Numbered from the stretch's first letter, positions 27,475 to 37,502 are shown. The stretch is 64,000 nucleotides of DNA from Armatimonadota bacterium (GCA_025354405.1 JANXMY010000150.1:62001-126000), one strand, 5' to 3'. The notes: generated from the letters alone by a model not told the origin. A program made the numbers and translations.

Positions 27475-29987
27475 AGCGTCCGAACGACGAGCCGCCCACG
27501 CAGATCCTCCACCGTCTGCAGTGTTTCGTCTTTCGCGATGGTCAGTGTCTGAGTCTCGCCCGGCTGGAGATGAAAGAAGTTGTCTTCCAGGCCTTCCAGC
27601 GGGAGGTTGTCACTCCGGCGCAGCCAGACATACGGCGCGAAGCGTTTAGCGGAGACTTGTACCGAAAACGCAGATGCGCCATTCTCCGTGACTTCCAACG
27701 AGAGGCCGGGGGCGGAGAGCTGCAGGTCCTTCGGCTCGGCCAAAAGCAGGATGTTCTTGGCAGTGATCATGCCGTCGCTTGACGTGAACTTGGCGGACAC
27801 AAATACTTCACGTGGACGACTCAGGCCAGCGGAGAGATCAGACGTCGCCACGACCGCCGCTACGTTGGCCCCCACGGAAACGTCGGTTGTCGCCGCAGCG
27901 AGCGTTTCACCGTCGAACGTTGCCAGCAAGATTTCCACTGAGCCGCTGAGCGGCGTCTGCAGGTCGCTGACCAGGTGCGCGGTGACAGTTCCCCCATTCC
28001 ATACCAGGGACAGCAGTACCGGGGCGTAGAACTTCTTGCAGGCGAAGTATGCGGCCTTCGGCTCTCCCTCGGAATCGATCACCGCCCAGGACTGCGTGGG
28101 CCAGCAGTCATTGATCTGCCAGAACAAAGTCCCCCAGTTGCGGCCTTTCAGACGGCGATAATGCTCGACCCCGTACTTGAGTGCTTCGGCCTGGTTGAGC
28201 TGGCTGTAGTAAACCAGATCTTCCAGATTTTGCGCTTCGGGATAGTGCAGGGCAATATAGCTGAGGTAAATCTCGTAGCCCTTGCGCGTCTTGTCGTGCC
28301 AGCGGACGGCGGCAGAATTCGGCGTCTTGTCTTCCGGCGCGAGGCATTTGTCCCAGGCCGCCATCCCGCAGGAAGACGCAAAGCCGAACTCAGAGCAGAA
28401 CCGGCTGTTGTCGTCCGTGTAAAAGGTCCAGTCGCCTTTGCCATGCCAGACTTCCCAGTTGTGAACATCCCCGAAGTTCGGGTCATTCGGGAACGCCCCG
28501 CCGTAGGGGGAACCGGGCCAGTAAGGGGTTTTAGGGTCCTCCGCGGCCAGCACCGCCGGCAGGACCTCGTGGTACAGATGCTCGCCCAGCAGCCGTGCCG
28601 GTTTCATATCCTTCCAGTCATCGGCAAACATCGTGTGGTTTTCGTTGTTCCCGCACCAGAGCGCGAGGCAGGGGTGGTTGCGGATACGCCGGACCGCCGC
28701 AGTCGCTTCAATCCGGGCCGCTTCGGCGTAGTCGCCGGTGTCGGGGTGGTAGGCACAGGCGTAGGGGAAGTCCTGCCAGACGAGAATGCCGAGTTGATCG
28801 CAAATGTCGTAAAAGTCTTCACTCTCGTAAAGGCCGCCGCCCCAGATACGGAGCATGTTAAACCCGGCATTTTTCGCCTGCGTGATGCGCGTGCGTAATT
28901 GCTCTTTGGTGATTTTACCGGGATAGGAGCCATCAGGGATCCAGTTTGCACCCTTGATATAGGTGTCAATGCCGTTCACACGGAACTTGAAGCCTTCGCC
29001 TTTGCCGTCGGCGTCGGGTTCGCGGATAAGTGCGATCGTGCGGAGGCCTATTTTTGCTTCAAGTTCGTCAACCCTCTGGGTATCAGCAATAGCTAACCAT
29101 ATTGAATATGTGACAGGCTTATCGATTGACCATAGCTGAGGGAGGGTGACAGTAAGCTTTGCCTGAACCTTGCTCTGCCCCGGCAGTATGCGAATACTCC
29201 TTGGCTGGCTATATGCAATGTCATCACCGACCCTTGGTATAGCTGCCGTTAACAACCCAACACGCTCTTCCGCACCCGGTGCCCGCTCCACATCCACCGT
29301 CACCGTCACAATCGCTTTGTTGTCCTCGACAAACTCGACATCGTACTTCCAGTCGGTGATCCGTGCGACCGGCACCGTCACCAGCTCTACTTTCTGCCAC
29401 AGGCCGCAGCCGAGAAGCTCCGGCCCCCAGTCCCAGCCGTACATATACTGCGCTTTGCGGACAAACGAGCGCGGTCCCCAGTGGAACCAGTCGGGTTTGG
29501 CGGAATCGTTGCCGGCAGCATCCCAGGCGGCATGACGCTCGCGCCCGACACGGAGGGCGGCGGAGAAGGTGACGCGCAGGGTGTTCTCGCCGGGTTTCAG
29601 ACGGCCCCCGACCTGGAACTCATGGGGGATGTACATATTCTCTGTGCGGCCCAGAAACTCGCCGTTCAGGGCGATCTCGCCCACCGTATCTATGCCGTGA
29701 AAGATAAGATAGGCATGGGACGGGGCGGGGTCTGAAACTTCAAAAGTGGTTTCGTAGACGAAGTCGGTTTCGTCCACCCAGGCGACGGCCCGCTCGTTCA
29801 TCCGGAGGAATGGATCGGGAATCGCCCCGGCTTTAAGTAGGTCCAGATGGACATGGCCGGGCACCGTCGCCGGCAGCCAGGGCAGCTTGGTCGTAGGGGA
29901 GCCGCCGGGCCGGGTGATGTCGGTGAAGCGCCAGTTGGCGGTGATCTCTTGCCGTGTGACTTGCATCGTATTTTCGGAATATGGCAT
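27471..29987 (-). CDS. Beta-mannosidase (glycoside hydrolase family 2)
   Basis: LPWLPATVPGHVHLDLLKAGAIPDPFLRMNE; WVDETDFVYETTFEV; YIKGANWIPDGSYPGKITKEQLRTRITQAKNAGFNMLRIWGGGLYESEDFYDICDQLGILVWQDFPYACA; LALWCGNNENHTMF. Confidence 0.93.
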   Translation of the reverse strand: MPYSENTMQVTRQEITANWRFTDITRPGGSPTTKLPWLPATVPGHVHLDLLKAGAIPDPFLRMNERAVAWVDETDFVYETTFEVSDPAPSHAYLIFHGIDTVGEIALNGEFLGRTENMYIPHEFQVGGRLKPGENTLRVTFSAALRVGRERHAAWDAAGNDSAKPDWFHWGPRSFVRKAQYMYGWDWGPELLGCGLWQKVELVTVPVARITDWKYDVEFVEDNKAIVTVTVDVERAPGAEERVGLLTAAIPRVGDDIAYSQPRSIRILPGQSKVQAKLTVTLPQLWSIDKPVTYSIWLAIADTQRVDELEAKIGLRTIALIREPDADGKGEGFKFRVNGIDTYIKGANWIPDGSYPGKITKEQLRTRITQAKNAGFNMLRIWGGGLYESEDFYDICDQLGILVWQDFPYACAYHPDTGDYAEAARIEATAAVRRIRNHPCLALWCGNNENHTMFADDWKDMKPARLLGEHLYHEVLPAVLAAEDPKTPYWPGSPYGGAFPNDPNFGDVHNWEVWHGKGDWTFYTDDNSRFCSEFGFASSCGMAAWDKCLAPEDKTPNSAAVRWHDKTRKGYEIYLSYIALHYPEAQNLEDLVYYSQLNQAEALKYGVEHYRRLKGRNWGTLFWQINDCWPTQSWAVIDSEGEPKAAYFACKKFYAPVLLSLVWNGGTVTAHLVSDLQTPLSGSVEILLATFDGETLAAATTDVSVGANVAAVVATSDLSAGLSRPREVFVSAKFTSSDGMITAKNILLLAEPKDLQLSAPGLSLEVTENGASAFSVQVSAKRFAPYVWLRRSDNLPLEGLEDNFFHLQPGETQTLTIAKDETLQTVEDLRGRLVVRTL

Positions 29988-30008
29988 GGGCTTCTCCTGA
30001 AGAATATG

Positions 30009-30223
30009 GAACCCACCCCGCAGCAAGCTGCGACCCTCCCGAAACGGGAGGGTGGACGGGAAGGGGACAGGGTGTTCATCTATGCAACGAGAAGCGTATT
30101 TAAGAGCCTATCTCAAGAAGACAGGACTCAACAAATCTTTTCCCGCTCACCCTCCCGTTGTACCCGCTGTCGAGGCCCTGGGAGCAGGGGCGGGAGGGTC
30201 GCAGCTTGCTGCGGGGTGGGTTC
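30009..30223. repeat. Perfect 33-bp inverted repeat flanking about 149 bp
   Basis: 30009-30041 GAACCCACCCCGCAGCAAGCTGCGACCCTCCCG and 30191-30223 CGGGAGGGTCGCAGCTTGCTGCGGGGTGGGTTC are exact reverse complements. Confidence 0.95.
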
Positions 30224-31483
30224 TTATATCCCTTCCCCCATCTCTCGCCGCCGTGCGAGGGCAAACAAGAAGCAGACGCTCATTACCAGGCCCGCACACC
30301 AGTAGGGGGCGGTCTGGCCGACGTGGCGGTACAGATAACCCGCTGTCGCGGGGCCGGTGGCGCGGGCCAGGCTGTCGAAGGACGCCGAGAGACCGAGTGC
30401 GGCTCCCTGCGCAGTCGCTTTACGCGAGACCAGGGCGCGGAGGGAAGGGGAGTTCAGGCCGCTGCCGAGAGCGATGGGAATCATCGGCCCGATCAGCAGA
30501 ATCGACAGCAGCGGCGCGAGCGGGAAAAAGAGAAAGCCCAGTGCCATCAGGCCGATCCCGACCACGATCAAATGGGCTTCGCCATACTTTTTTACCAGGG
30601 GCCGAATTAAAAAGCCCTGAACTATCACAATCAAGACGCCGATATAAGCAAAGACGCCCCCTGCTACCGCGGTATCATTGGTGAAGTGAAAATGCTGCTT
30701 CAAGTAGGCTGTGAATGTGCCTTCCAAGTTGCCGAAGGCGAAAGTGACGGCGAAAGTCAGCAGATATAGAAAGCCGATGGGGCCGCGTACGGCCTGGACC
30801 ATCAAATTTACTCTTGCGGGCAGACCTGATTTCCGCGGCTCCGCGGTTTCCGCGGGGCGTACTGGCTCGGGCAAATACCGCCAGATATAGACGGCGTTGA
30901 CCAGGGCCAGAAGCGCCGAAAAATAGAGCGGCCAGGCGAGTCCAAACTGTCCCAGGAGGCCACCGAGTGCCGGGCCGAAGATGAAGCCGACGCCGAAGGC
31001 CGCGCCGAGGTAGCCCAGGCCCATCGCGCGCAGCTTAGGCGGCGTGATGTCTGCCGCATAGGCCTGTGCGACGGCAATCGACGCCGAAGAGAAGATTCCC
31101 GCCAGTATCCGTGCGGCGAACTGGCCGCTGAGCGAGTCCGTCGAAAGGCCAAACAGGGCATAGAACAGGGCATCGCCAATCAAGGAGCCGATCAAAATCG
31201 GTTTGCGACCAATTCGATCCGACAGGCTGCCCCAGAACGGGGCGAACAAGAATTGCATCAGGGCGTAGGCGGCGGTCAGCCAGCCGCCGTACTCGCCGAT
31301 GCGCGAGTCCTGAGCCGCGGCGATAGTATGCGGCAGGTGCAGACCGCGCTGAACATATTCGGGGACCAGCGGAATGATCACGCTGAAGCCCACAATATTG
31401 ATCATCACAGCCAGCGCCAGCAGGGCAAGCTGGACATGCATCTGCTTATCTTCAGGACTGAGGGCTTTTTTGGGGTCGGGCAT
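30224..31483 (-). CDS. MFS transporter (TetA/multidrug-type)
   Basis: LALLALAVMINIVGFSVIIPLVPEYV; LTAAYALMQFLFAPFWGSLSDRIGRKPILIGSLIGDAL; GLGYLGAAFGVGFIFGPALGGLLG. Start moved to MPDPKKALS. Confidence 0.9.
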   Translation of the reverse strand: MPDPKKALSPEDKQMHVQLALLALAVMINIVGFSVIIPLVPEYVQRGLHLPHTIAAAQDSRIGEYGGWLTAAYALMQFLFAPFWGSLSDRIGRKPILIGSLIGDALFYALFGLSTDSLSGQFAARILAGIFSSASIAVAQAYAADITPPKLRAMGLGYLGAAFGVGFIFGPALGGLLGQFGLAWPLYFSALLALVNAVYIWRYLPEPVRPAETAEPRKSGLPARVNLMVQAVRGPIGFLYLLTFAVTFAFGNLEGTFTAYLKQHFHFTNDTAVAGGVFAYIGVLIVIVQGFLIRPLVKKYGEAHLIVVGIGLMALGFLFFPLAPLLSILLIGPMIPIALGSGLNSPSLRALVSRKATAQGAALGLSASFDSLARATGPATAGYLYRHVGQTAPYWCAGLVMSVCFLFALARRREMGEGI

Positions 31484-31582
31484 CGAGGGCAAGGTCTCCG
31501 GCAAAGTCGTTATGGGTTCAGTATACCCCAGTCGGCTGCGCCGTGTATTGACCGCGCGGCCAATTGAAAATCTGACTGCCCC

Positions 31583-31612
31583 TTGAAAAAAACGAAACGT
31601 CGGTGCTATAGT
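31583..31612 (+). promoter_or_regulatory. Candidate sigma70-type promoter for lepB
   Basis: TTGAAA - 18 nt - TATAGT. Confidence 0.55.
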
Positions 31613-31674
31613 GATGGAGGATTCCCGTCTTCCACCGGTGAATGTTTCCCCCGCAGCCTCCACCCTGGAAAGAT

Positions 31675-32235
31675 ATGACCACTTTGCGAGTTTTACGCTG
31701 GAAGACATCTCTGCGCCGCCCGATGCCCCGGCGCTCCCTGGCCGTCTCACAGACGGAGCAGGTGGTACTGGGGGCTTTGCTGGCAGTCGCAGCCACGCTG
31801 TTTGTGATGCAGGGGTTCTGCGTCTCCGGCGAGTGTATGCAGCCGCATCTGTTTACGGGGCAGCGTGTGCTGGCGAACAAGCTGGCATATCACTTTGCCG
31901 CTCCGCATCGGGGCGATATCGTGATTTTCGATTATCCGAAGGACACGCGCCAGATTTTCGTTAAACGTGTTATTGGTTTGCCTGGCGAGACAGTGGAAAT
32001 TCGGGATGGTCTCGTGACGATTGACGGCAAACCGCTGGCAGAGCCTTACAAGACCTTCACAGCCCATGGGGATATGGCTCCGCAGTTCGTGCCGCATGAC
32101 CAGTTTTTTATGATGGGGGACAATCGAGACGTTTCCGATGACAGCCGCTACTGGGGCAATTTGCCGCGCTATGATATTATTGGACGCGCCGTTGCCTGCT
32201 ACTGGCCTTTACAGAGTTTTCATGCGCTTCGCTGA
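31675..32235 (+). CDS. lepB: Type I signal peptidase with Cys at the nucleophile position
   Basis: VSGECMQPHLFTGQRVLANKLAYHFAAPHRGDIVIF; IFVKRVIGLPGETVEIRDG (Lys general base); FFMMGDNRDVSDDSRYWG. Confidence 0.9.
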   Translation: MTTLRVLRWKTSLRRPMPRRSLAVSQTEQVVLGALLAVAATLFVMQGFCVSGECMQPHLFTGQRVLANKLAYHFAAPHRGDIVIFDYPKDTRQIFVKRVIGLPGETVEIRDGLVTIDGKPLAEPYKTFTAHGDMAPQFVPHDQFFMMGDNRDVSDDSRYWGNLPRYDIIGRAVACYWPLQSFHALR

Positions 32236-32382
32236 GAGAAGCGCCCTGTTTTTGGAAACAACTCCCCTGCCTTGTGGCAGTGGGCAGATTGCCATAAAGT
32301 TTATGTCCGACCACTGACAATTCACAGGGGATAGGGCAATTTGAGTTCGTGACGGAAGTATTTAAGGAATTCGGAGTTATTT

Positions 32383-32952
32383 ATGGTTAACATGCAGCTG
32401 GAGTTTGAACAAGATATTGCACAGGTTCTTTTGACGCAGGAGCAGATCGCGGTACGTGTTGCCGAGCTGGGGGCACAAATCTCCGTAGATTATGCGGGAA
32501 AAGAGCTGATGCTGATCTGCATTTTGAAGGGGGCGAATATCTTCCTCGCAGACCTTGCTCGTCAGATTACACTGCCTTTGTCGTATGACTTCGTTGCCGT
32601 GTCGTCTTATGGTGCGGACACAAAATCTTCGGGCGTCGTGCGAATTCTTAAAGATCTGGATGAAAGTGTCGAGAGCAAACATGTTTTGGTCGTCGAGGAT
32701 ATTGTCGATACCGGCCTAACTCTGCGCCTGTCGTACCTGCTTGAAAACCTGCGTTCGCGCCGCGCGGCATCGGTCAAAGTTTGTACCCTCCTCGACAAGC
32801 CCTCACGGCGTCGGATGGATGTTCCGGTAGATTACTATGGCTTCCAGGTCGAAGACCGTTTCGTTGTCGGTTACGGCCTCGATTACGGCGGCAAGTACCG
32901 CAATCTTCCTTACGTCGGGGTCCTGAAACCGGAAATTTATGGCGGCGGATAG
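32383..32952 (+). CDS. hpt: Hypoxanthine phosphoribosyltransferase
   Basis: LMLICILKGANIFLADLARQI; VLVVEDIVDTGLTLRLSYLLENL; FVVGYGLDYGGKYRNLPYVGVL. Confidence 0.93.
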   Translation: MVNMQLEFEQDIAQVLLTQEQIAVRVAELGAQISVDYAGKELMLICILKGANIFLADLARQITLPLSYDFVAVSSYGADTKSSGVVRILKDLDESVESKHVLVVEDIVDTGLTLRLSYLLENLRSRRAASVKVCTLLDKPSRRRMDVPVDYYGFQVEDRFVVGYGLDYGGKYRNLPYVGVLKPEIYGGG

Positions 32953-33160
32953 AAGTTTGATTAAAAACGCGTTGTCTGTGGTATAATGAAAACATAGCGG
33001 TTAGTTATCAGCTTGACCGGCAAAATCCCCGATATTTTATTTTCACTCTGTGGTTTTTCTCCTCACTGCCGGACCTACCAGCGTTCTTTAACCAAATTTC
33101 CATCACTCCTACAGGCAACAAACTGATCAATTTCGATACTCAAAGGTAACCACACAGACA

Positions 33161-34567
33161 ATGGCACAAGACGATTCTCCCAATACGCCCCCGACCCTCA
33201 CCAACCCGCCTCCTCCTCCGTCCCCTCGTGCGCCTCGCAACAACAAAGAGGGCAGCCGGGACAATTCTGCCCGTGAGGGCAATGGACGAGAAAGCTCCGC
33301 GCGCGACAACAACGGACGCGATAGCTCCTCCCGCGATGGAAACGGTCGTGACGGCAATGGTCGCGAGGGCAATGGACGCGACAGCTCTGCCCGAGAAAGC
33401 TCTGCCCGTGACAGTGCAGCCGCCTCCGGGGATGCCGAGCTCGAAGCGCCATTGATCAAGTCGGGCGTGCTGGAGATTTTGCAGGAGGGCTGGGGATTTC
33501 TGCGCCAGAACAACTTTGATCCCGGCAGCCAGGATATTTATGTTGCACAGGCACAGATCAAGCGGTTTAATCTGAAGACCGGCGACACGGTGACCGGCCA
33601 GGTCCGCCCTCCCAAAGATACCGAAAAGTACTACGGTCTGCTCCGGGTCGAGTCCGTCAACAGCGCGTCCCCCGATCAGGCTCGCAGCCGCGTCAACTTT
33701 GACGACCTAGTTCCTATCTATCCCGAAGAGCGATTTAACCTGGAAACAGACCCCAAGAATTTGACTGCCCGGGTGATTGATTTGATCGCACCTATCGGCA
33801 AAGGGCAGCGGGCGATCATCGTCGCCCCGCCGAAAGCGGGTAAGACCACGGTTCTGAAATCGATTGCGAATTCGATTACGACCAATCACCCGGAAGTCCA
33901 TTTGGTCGTGCTGCTCATCGATGAGCGTCCGGAAGAAGTTACGGATATCCGCCGCTCGGTCAACGGAGAGGTCGTTTCGTCTACATTTGACGAACTTCCC
34001 GAAAACCATATGCGGGTGGCCGACATGGTGCTGGAAAAAGCCAAGCGGCTGGTCGAAGCGGGCAAAGATGTCGTCGTGCTCCTCGACAGTATTACCCGTC
34101 TCTCTCGTGCCTCGAACCTGACCGTTACCCCATCTGGACGCACCCTGCAGGGGGGGCTGGACCCGGCGGCGATCTACCGTCCGAAACGATTCTTTGGCGC
34201 AGCTCGTAATATTGAAGAGGGTGGGAGTTTGACGATCATCGCGACGGCTTTGGTCGAGACCGGCTCCCGTATGGACGACATTATTTTCGAGGAATTCAAG
34301 GGAACCGGCAACTCGGAACTGAAGCTGGACCGCGAGCTTGCCAACCGGCGAATATTCCCGGCTATCAACGTCAAAGAGTCGGGTACCCGCAAAGAAGAGC
34401 TGCTGTATGACGAGGAAAGCTTGAAATCCGTGTATCAGCTGCACCGCGTTCTCGCCGGCCTCGGAACTGTGGAAGCTGCGGAGCTGTTAATTGATCGACT
34501 GAACAACAGCAAAGGCAATAAAGAGTTCTTGAAGACTGTCAGCAAGACAGGACGACGGGACGATTAG
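33161..34567 (+). CDS. rho: Transcription termination factor Rho with a low-complexity N-terminus
   Basis: [148 protein letters not shown]. Confidence 0.96.
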   Translation: MAQDDSPNTPPTLTNPPPPPSPRAPRNNKEGSRDNSAREGNGRESSARDNNGRDSSSRDGNGRDGNGREGNGRDSSARESSARDSAAASGDAELEAPLIKSGVLEILQEGWGFLRQNNFDPGSQDIYVAQAQIKRFNLKTGDTVTGQVRPPKDTEKYYGLLRVESVNSASPDQARSRVNFDDLVPIYPEERFNLETDPKNLTARVIDLIAPIGKGQRAIIVAPPKAGKTTVLKSIANSITTNHPEVHLVVLLIDERPEEVTDIRRSVNGEVVSSTFDELPENHMRVADMVLEKAKRLVEAGKDVVVLLDSITRLSRASNLTVTPSGRTLQGGLDPAAIYRPKRFFGAARNIEEGGSLTIIATALVETGSRMDDIIFEEFKGTGNSELKLDRELANRRIFPAINVKESGTRKEELLYDEESLKSVYQLHRVLAGLGTVEAAELLIDRLNNSKGNKEFLKTVSKTGRRDD

Positions 34568-34620
34568 GGCCTTGACGAATTGAAAGATTCGAAGAAACGG
34601 GACTAGGAAGCGAGGAAAAG

Positions 34621-35187
34621 GTGCCTGGCGATTTCGATAAATTATTCGATGACGATTGGCGGCCCCAAGATGCCGATCCGGATGGCCTTGCTTCCCTGCG
34701 CAATTTCAGCGCGGAAGGCAGCAGCAGCCCGGACGATCTCGCCTCAGAGCCAGAAAACCGCAAACCTCATTCCCTTCACGAAAAAGAAGTGAAGGTGATG
34801 GGAGTCTATGCCCACCAGGATCAGGGGACTATCGCCAACCACTTCGTCCTGCTTCGTGATAATCGTGGCCGTCGCGTCCCGATCTTCGTAGGCCAGTTTG
34901 AAGCCTTCGCCATTTCGGTCGCCCTAGAGGGTGATGCTCCGGACCGGCCCTTTACTCACGACCTGATTCGCCAGATAATCGAGCGGCTGGACACGACTAT
35001 CGAAAGGGTCGTGATTGACGATCTCTGGAATGAGACGTTTTACGCCAAAATCGGCCTGGTTCGTGCGACCGGCGAAACTTTGGAGATAGATGCCCGGCCC
35101 TCCGATGCCATCGCACTCGCGCTGCGTGTCCATGCCCCGATTTACATGGCAGAGAACGTACTGGAAGCGACGATTCGGACAGAGTAA
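34621..35187 (+). CDS. Bifunctional nuclease family (DUF151) protein
   Basis: FVLLRDNRGRRVPIFVGQFEAFAISVALEGDAPDRPFTHDLIRQIIERLDTTIERVVIDDLWNETFYAKIGL...IDARPSDAIALALRVHAPIYMAENVL. GTG start. Confidence 0.92.
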   Translation: MPGDFDKLFDDDWRPQDADPDGLASLRNFSAEGSSSPDDLASEPENRKPHSLHEKEVKVMGVYAHQDQGTIANHFVLLRDNRGRRVPIFVGQFEAFAISVALEGDAPDRPFTHDLIRQIIERLDTTIERVVIDDLWNETFYAKIGLVRATGETLEIDARPSDAIALALRVHAPIYMAENVLEATIRTE

Positions 35188-35215
35188 ACTTCGAAGTGGA
35201 GAGATAAAGTATGAG

Positions 35216-35246
35216 CGAGTGGTTTTTTAAAAAAACCACTCGTTTT
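35216..35246 (+). terminator. Rho-independent terminator
   Basis: CGAGTGGTTTTTT/AAAAAAACCACTCG stem then TTTT. Confidence 0.75.
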
Positions 35247-35342
35247 GCTTTGCCTGCCAGGTGTAACCCCTCGCTAATATGGGAATAGTTTTGCAGAACA
35301 TGATGCTCTCAGGGCATCGAGACCCAGCGAAGGAAATCAAAA

Positions 35343-35966
35343 ATGGCCCACAATAACCACGAAAATGGCAGCGGAAATTTAGGCGAATCCTACCAGACAC
35401 CTGCCCAGGTCGTCCCCAATCCTATCGGTTATGACATGAAAACGGCGCAAAGTATCGTCGATGACTTCAATACCCATGTCGCTTCCTCCATCGTGCTCTA
35501 TCATCAGATCAAAAAGCATCACTGGCTTGTGCGCGGTCCGCAGTGGAAGCAGATACACCTGATACTGGACGAGTATGCCGATGAGATCCTCGAGCAAGCG
35601 GACTTTTTTGCCGAGCGGATTACCTACTTCAGCGGTATCCCCATTGCCGGTCTGAATACGTTCGAAGAGGTCTCGTTTATCAAATCTGAAGCCTCTGATC
35701 TGTTTGATCTTAAAAAAATGCTCGCTAACGATATTCACGCCACCAAGGAAACTTTAGGCAAGCTTCGCGCAACCCATGAGCTGACCGACAAAGCGGGCGA
35801 CTTCTTCGATACTTCCCAGATTGAGAACTTTATCGGTCTGCGCGAAAAGTTCTGCCATGAGCTGCACTTCCTGCTGGAACCCGACGAGCTGGCTTCCGAC
35901 ACCGTAGACCCGCACCGCGAAGTCCTGCTGGCAGACAAAGCGATCGCGAAGATCGTCGCGCTCTAG
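35343..35966 (+). CDS. dps: Dps-family ferritin-like DNA protection protein
   Basis: SIVDDFNTHVASSIVLYHQIKKHHWLVRGPQWKQIHLILDEYADEILEQADFFAERITYFSGIP. Confidence 0.88.
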   Translation: MAHNNHENGSGNLGESYQTPAQVVPNPIGYDMKTAQSIVDDFNTHVASSIVLYHQIKKHHWLVRGPQWKQIHLILDEYADEILEQADFFAERITYFSGIPIAGLNTFEEVSFIKSEASDLFDLKKMLANDIHATKETLGKLRATHELTDKAGDFFDTSQIENFIGLREKFCHELHFLLEPDELASDTVDPHREVLLADKAIAKIVAL

Positions 35967-36042
35967 TGCGTTTCTGGAAAAAGAGTTTCCCTGCCCCGTG
36001 CTGACAAGCATGGGGCTTTTTTCGTCGGGTACAATCGGCAGT

Positions 36043-37500
36043 ATGGTTAATCGCGTTTTCTTCTGGACTGGTGTCGTTTTAGGCGCAGTTTCCGGGTTCA
36101 CTTTGTCGAATCGGCGGAGAGTTGAGACGATTTCAGATCCGCTTCTCGGCTTGATCGGTGAAGCGGTGCTGGTGTGTGATGCGGCAGGGACTACGACCTA
36201 CCTGAACGCTGCTGCGACGGAATGGTTTGGCGTAAGTGGGACGGCTGCATCTCAGCTTCGCTACCCGAGTGGTCAGCCTGTTCCGCCGGGACAGGTCCCT
36301 CTGATTCGTACCCTGCGGACTGGCAAGCCTAGTACGGGAACTGGATATTTATGCACCGGCCCGCATGGATCCACACGCACTCTGGAAATCAAAACTCGCT
36401 TGCAGGAGACCGGTGGAGCCGTGGCGATCTTTCGCGACGTCACAGACGAAAGTGATACGCGAGATCAGGCAGCCGAAGGAGAGCGGCGCGAGGAGATCCT
36501 GCGTCGTCTCTGCCGCCGCCTTTCCTCCGCGCTGAGCCCCAGCGATCTGGCCCGCAGCATCGCGGAGAGTGCGGCGGCCTTGCTTGTGGACGTGCCCGGG
36601 GCGCAGGTTCGTCTCTACGGTTATGACCCTGCATTGAAGCAGATGACGCGGCTGGCCTCTTCGCCCGAGAGTCGCGCAAAAGTTGTACGGTCGCAGAACG
36701 CGCCGCAGGCTGCAGTTTTTCCTCTCGATGTCACTCAGCCTCTCCTGTGGAGGCTCTATGTCGAACGGGAGACCTTTACCGGGTCCGCGGTCGAAGGACT
36801 GGGCGAGGAGCCGGCAGAGGCGCATCTGGCATTGCCGCTGATCGCGGGAGGCGACGCGATCGGACACCTGTCCCTTTCCGGAGCAAGTGCTGACCTGCTC
36901 TTTGCAGCCACCCTCCGCGAATCGCTGAGCCTTCTGGCCTCCGTAGGGTCGCTGGCGCTGGCAGGGCCATCGCAGGCGGCGCAGACGGAGCTGCTGGCGG
37001 CTCAGGTGACGGCTCTTCGGGAGATCGTCCGCGCGGTCGCGAACCGGCTGGAAGCGGAGGGTCTGAGCGATCTTGTGAGTCTGCATACCCGGCGTGTGCT
37101 CGGGGCGGATGTCTGCACGATCGCCGTTGGCGCGGCGGAAAACTTACGCCTTCTCGGCCGGGACTACCAAGATGCCCTGCTTTTTCCGGAGCGTCATGCG
37201 CCGGAGAGTCCGCTTTTGACCCAAGGGGAGGGAGAAAAAGCGCACCGTACCGGCAAAACCGTTCAAGTGGCCGGACGAAAAAATCCGAGCCTGGAAGAGG
37301 GTTTGTGGCGCGTTTTCGCGGGGCAGTCAGGGCGGCACTCAGTGCTGTCTGTGCCCCTGCCGACGGGGCTCGGGGTTGTGACGGTGCTTCGGGCGGGGGA
37401 CGCGGCGTTCAGCGATGACCAGGTGCGTTTTATGGAGACACTAGCGGCCCTGACGGCGGCGGCGCTGCCCTCGGCCATGGTCTCAGGAGAGACCAAATAG
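36043..37500 (+). CDS. PAS/GAF-domain sensory protein without a recognisable output domain
   Basis: PAS: DPLLGLIGEAVLVCDAAGTTTYLNAAATEWFGVSG; GAF-like repeats downstream; no kinase, GGDEF or phosphatase motif. Confidence 0.7.
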   Translation: MVNRVFFWTGVVLGAVSGFTLSNRRRVETISDPLLGLIGEAVLVCDAAGTTTYLNAAATEWFGVSGTAASQLRYPSGQPVPPGQVPLIRTLRTGKPSTGTGYLCTGPHGSTRTLEIKTRLQETGGAVAIFRDVTDESDTRDQAAEGERREEILRRLCRRLSSALSPSDLARSIAESAAALLVDVPGAQVRLYGYDPALKQMTRLASSPESRAKVVRSQNAPQAAVFPLDVTQPLLWRLYVERETFTGSAVEGLGEEPAEAHLALPLIAGGDAIGHLSLSGASADLLFAATLRESLSLLASVGSLALAGPSQAAQTELLAAQVTALREIVRAVANRLEAEGLSDLVSLHTRRVLGADVCTIAVGAAENLRLLGRDYQDALLFPERHAPESPLLTQGEGEKAHRTGKTVQVAGRKNPSLEEGLWRVFAGQSGRHSVLSVPLPTGLGVVTVLRAGDAAFSDDQVRFMETLAALTAAALPSAMVSGETK

Positions 37501-37502
37501 CC

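Noticed and set aside
27975-28898. 307-aa + strand ORF opposite the beta-mannosidase
   Set aside because: Shadow ORF of the GH2 coding frame.
32957-32987. TTGATT-19-TATAAT candidate promoter upstream of rho
   Set aside because: Good -10 but weak -35 and long spacer; insufficient to list as a feature.
33241-33430. Regular repeats that could be taken for an array
   Set aside because: In-frame codons for the Arg/Asp/Ser/Gly-rich N-terminus of Rho; irregular and without spacers.
33707-34444. 245-aa minus-strand ORF opposite rho
   Set aside because: Antisense to the highly conserved Rho core.
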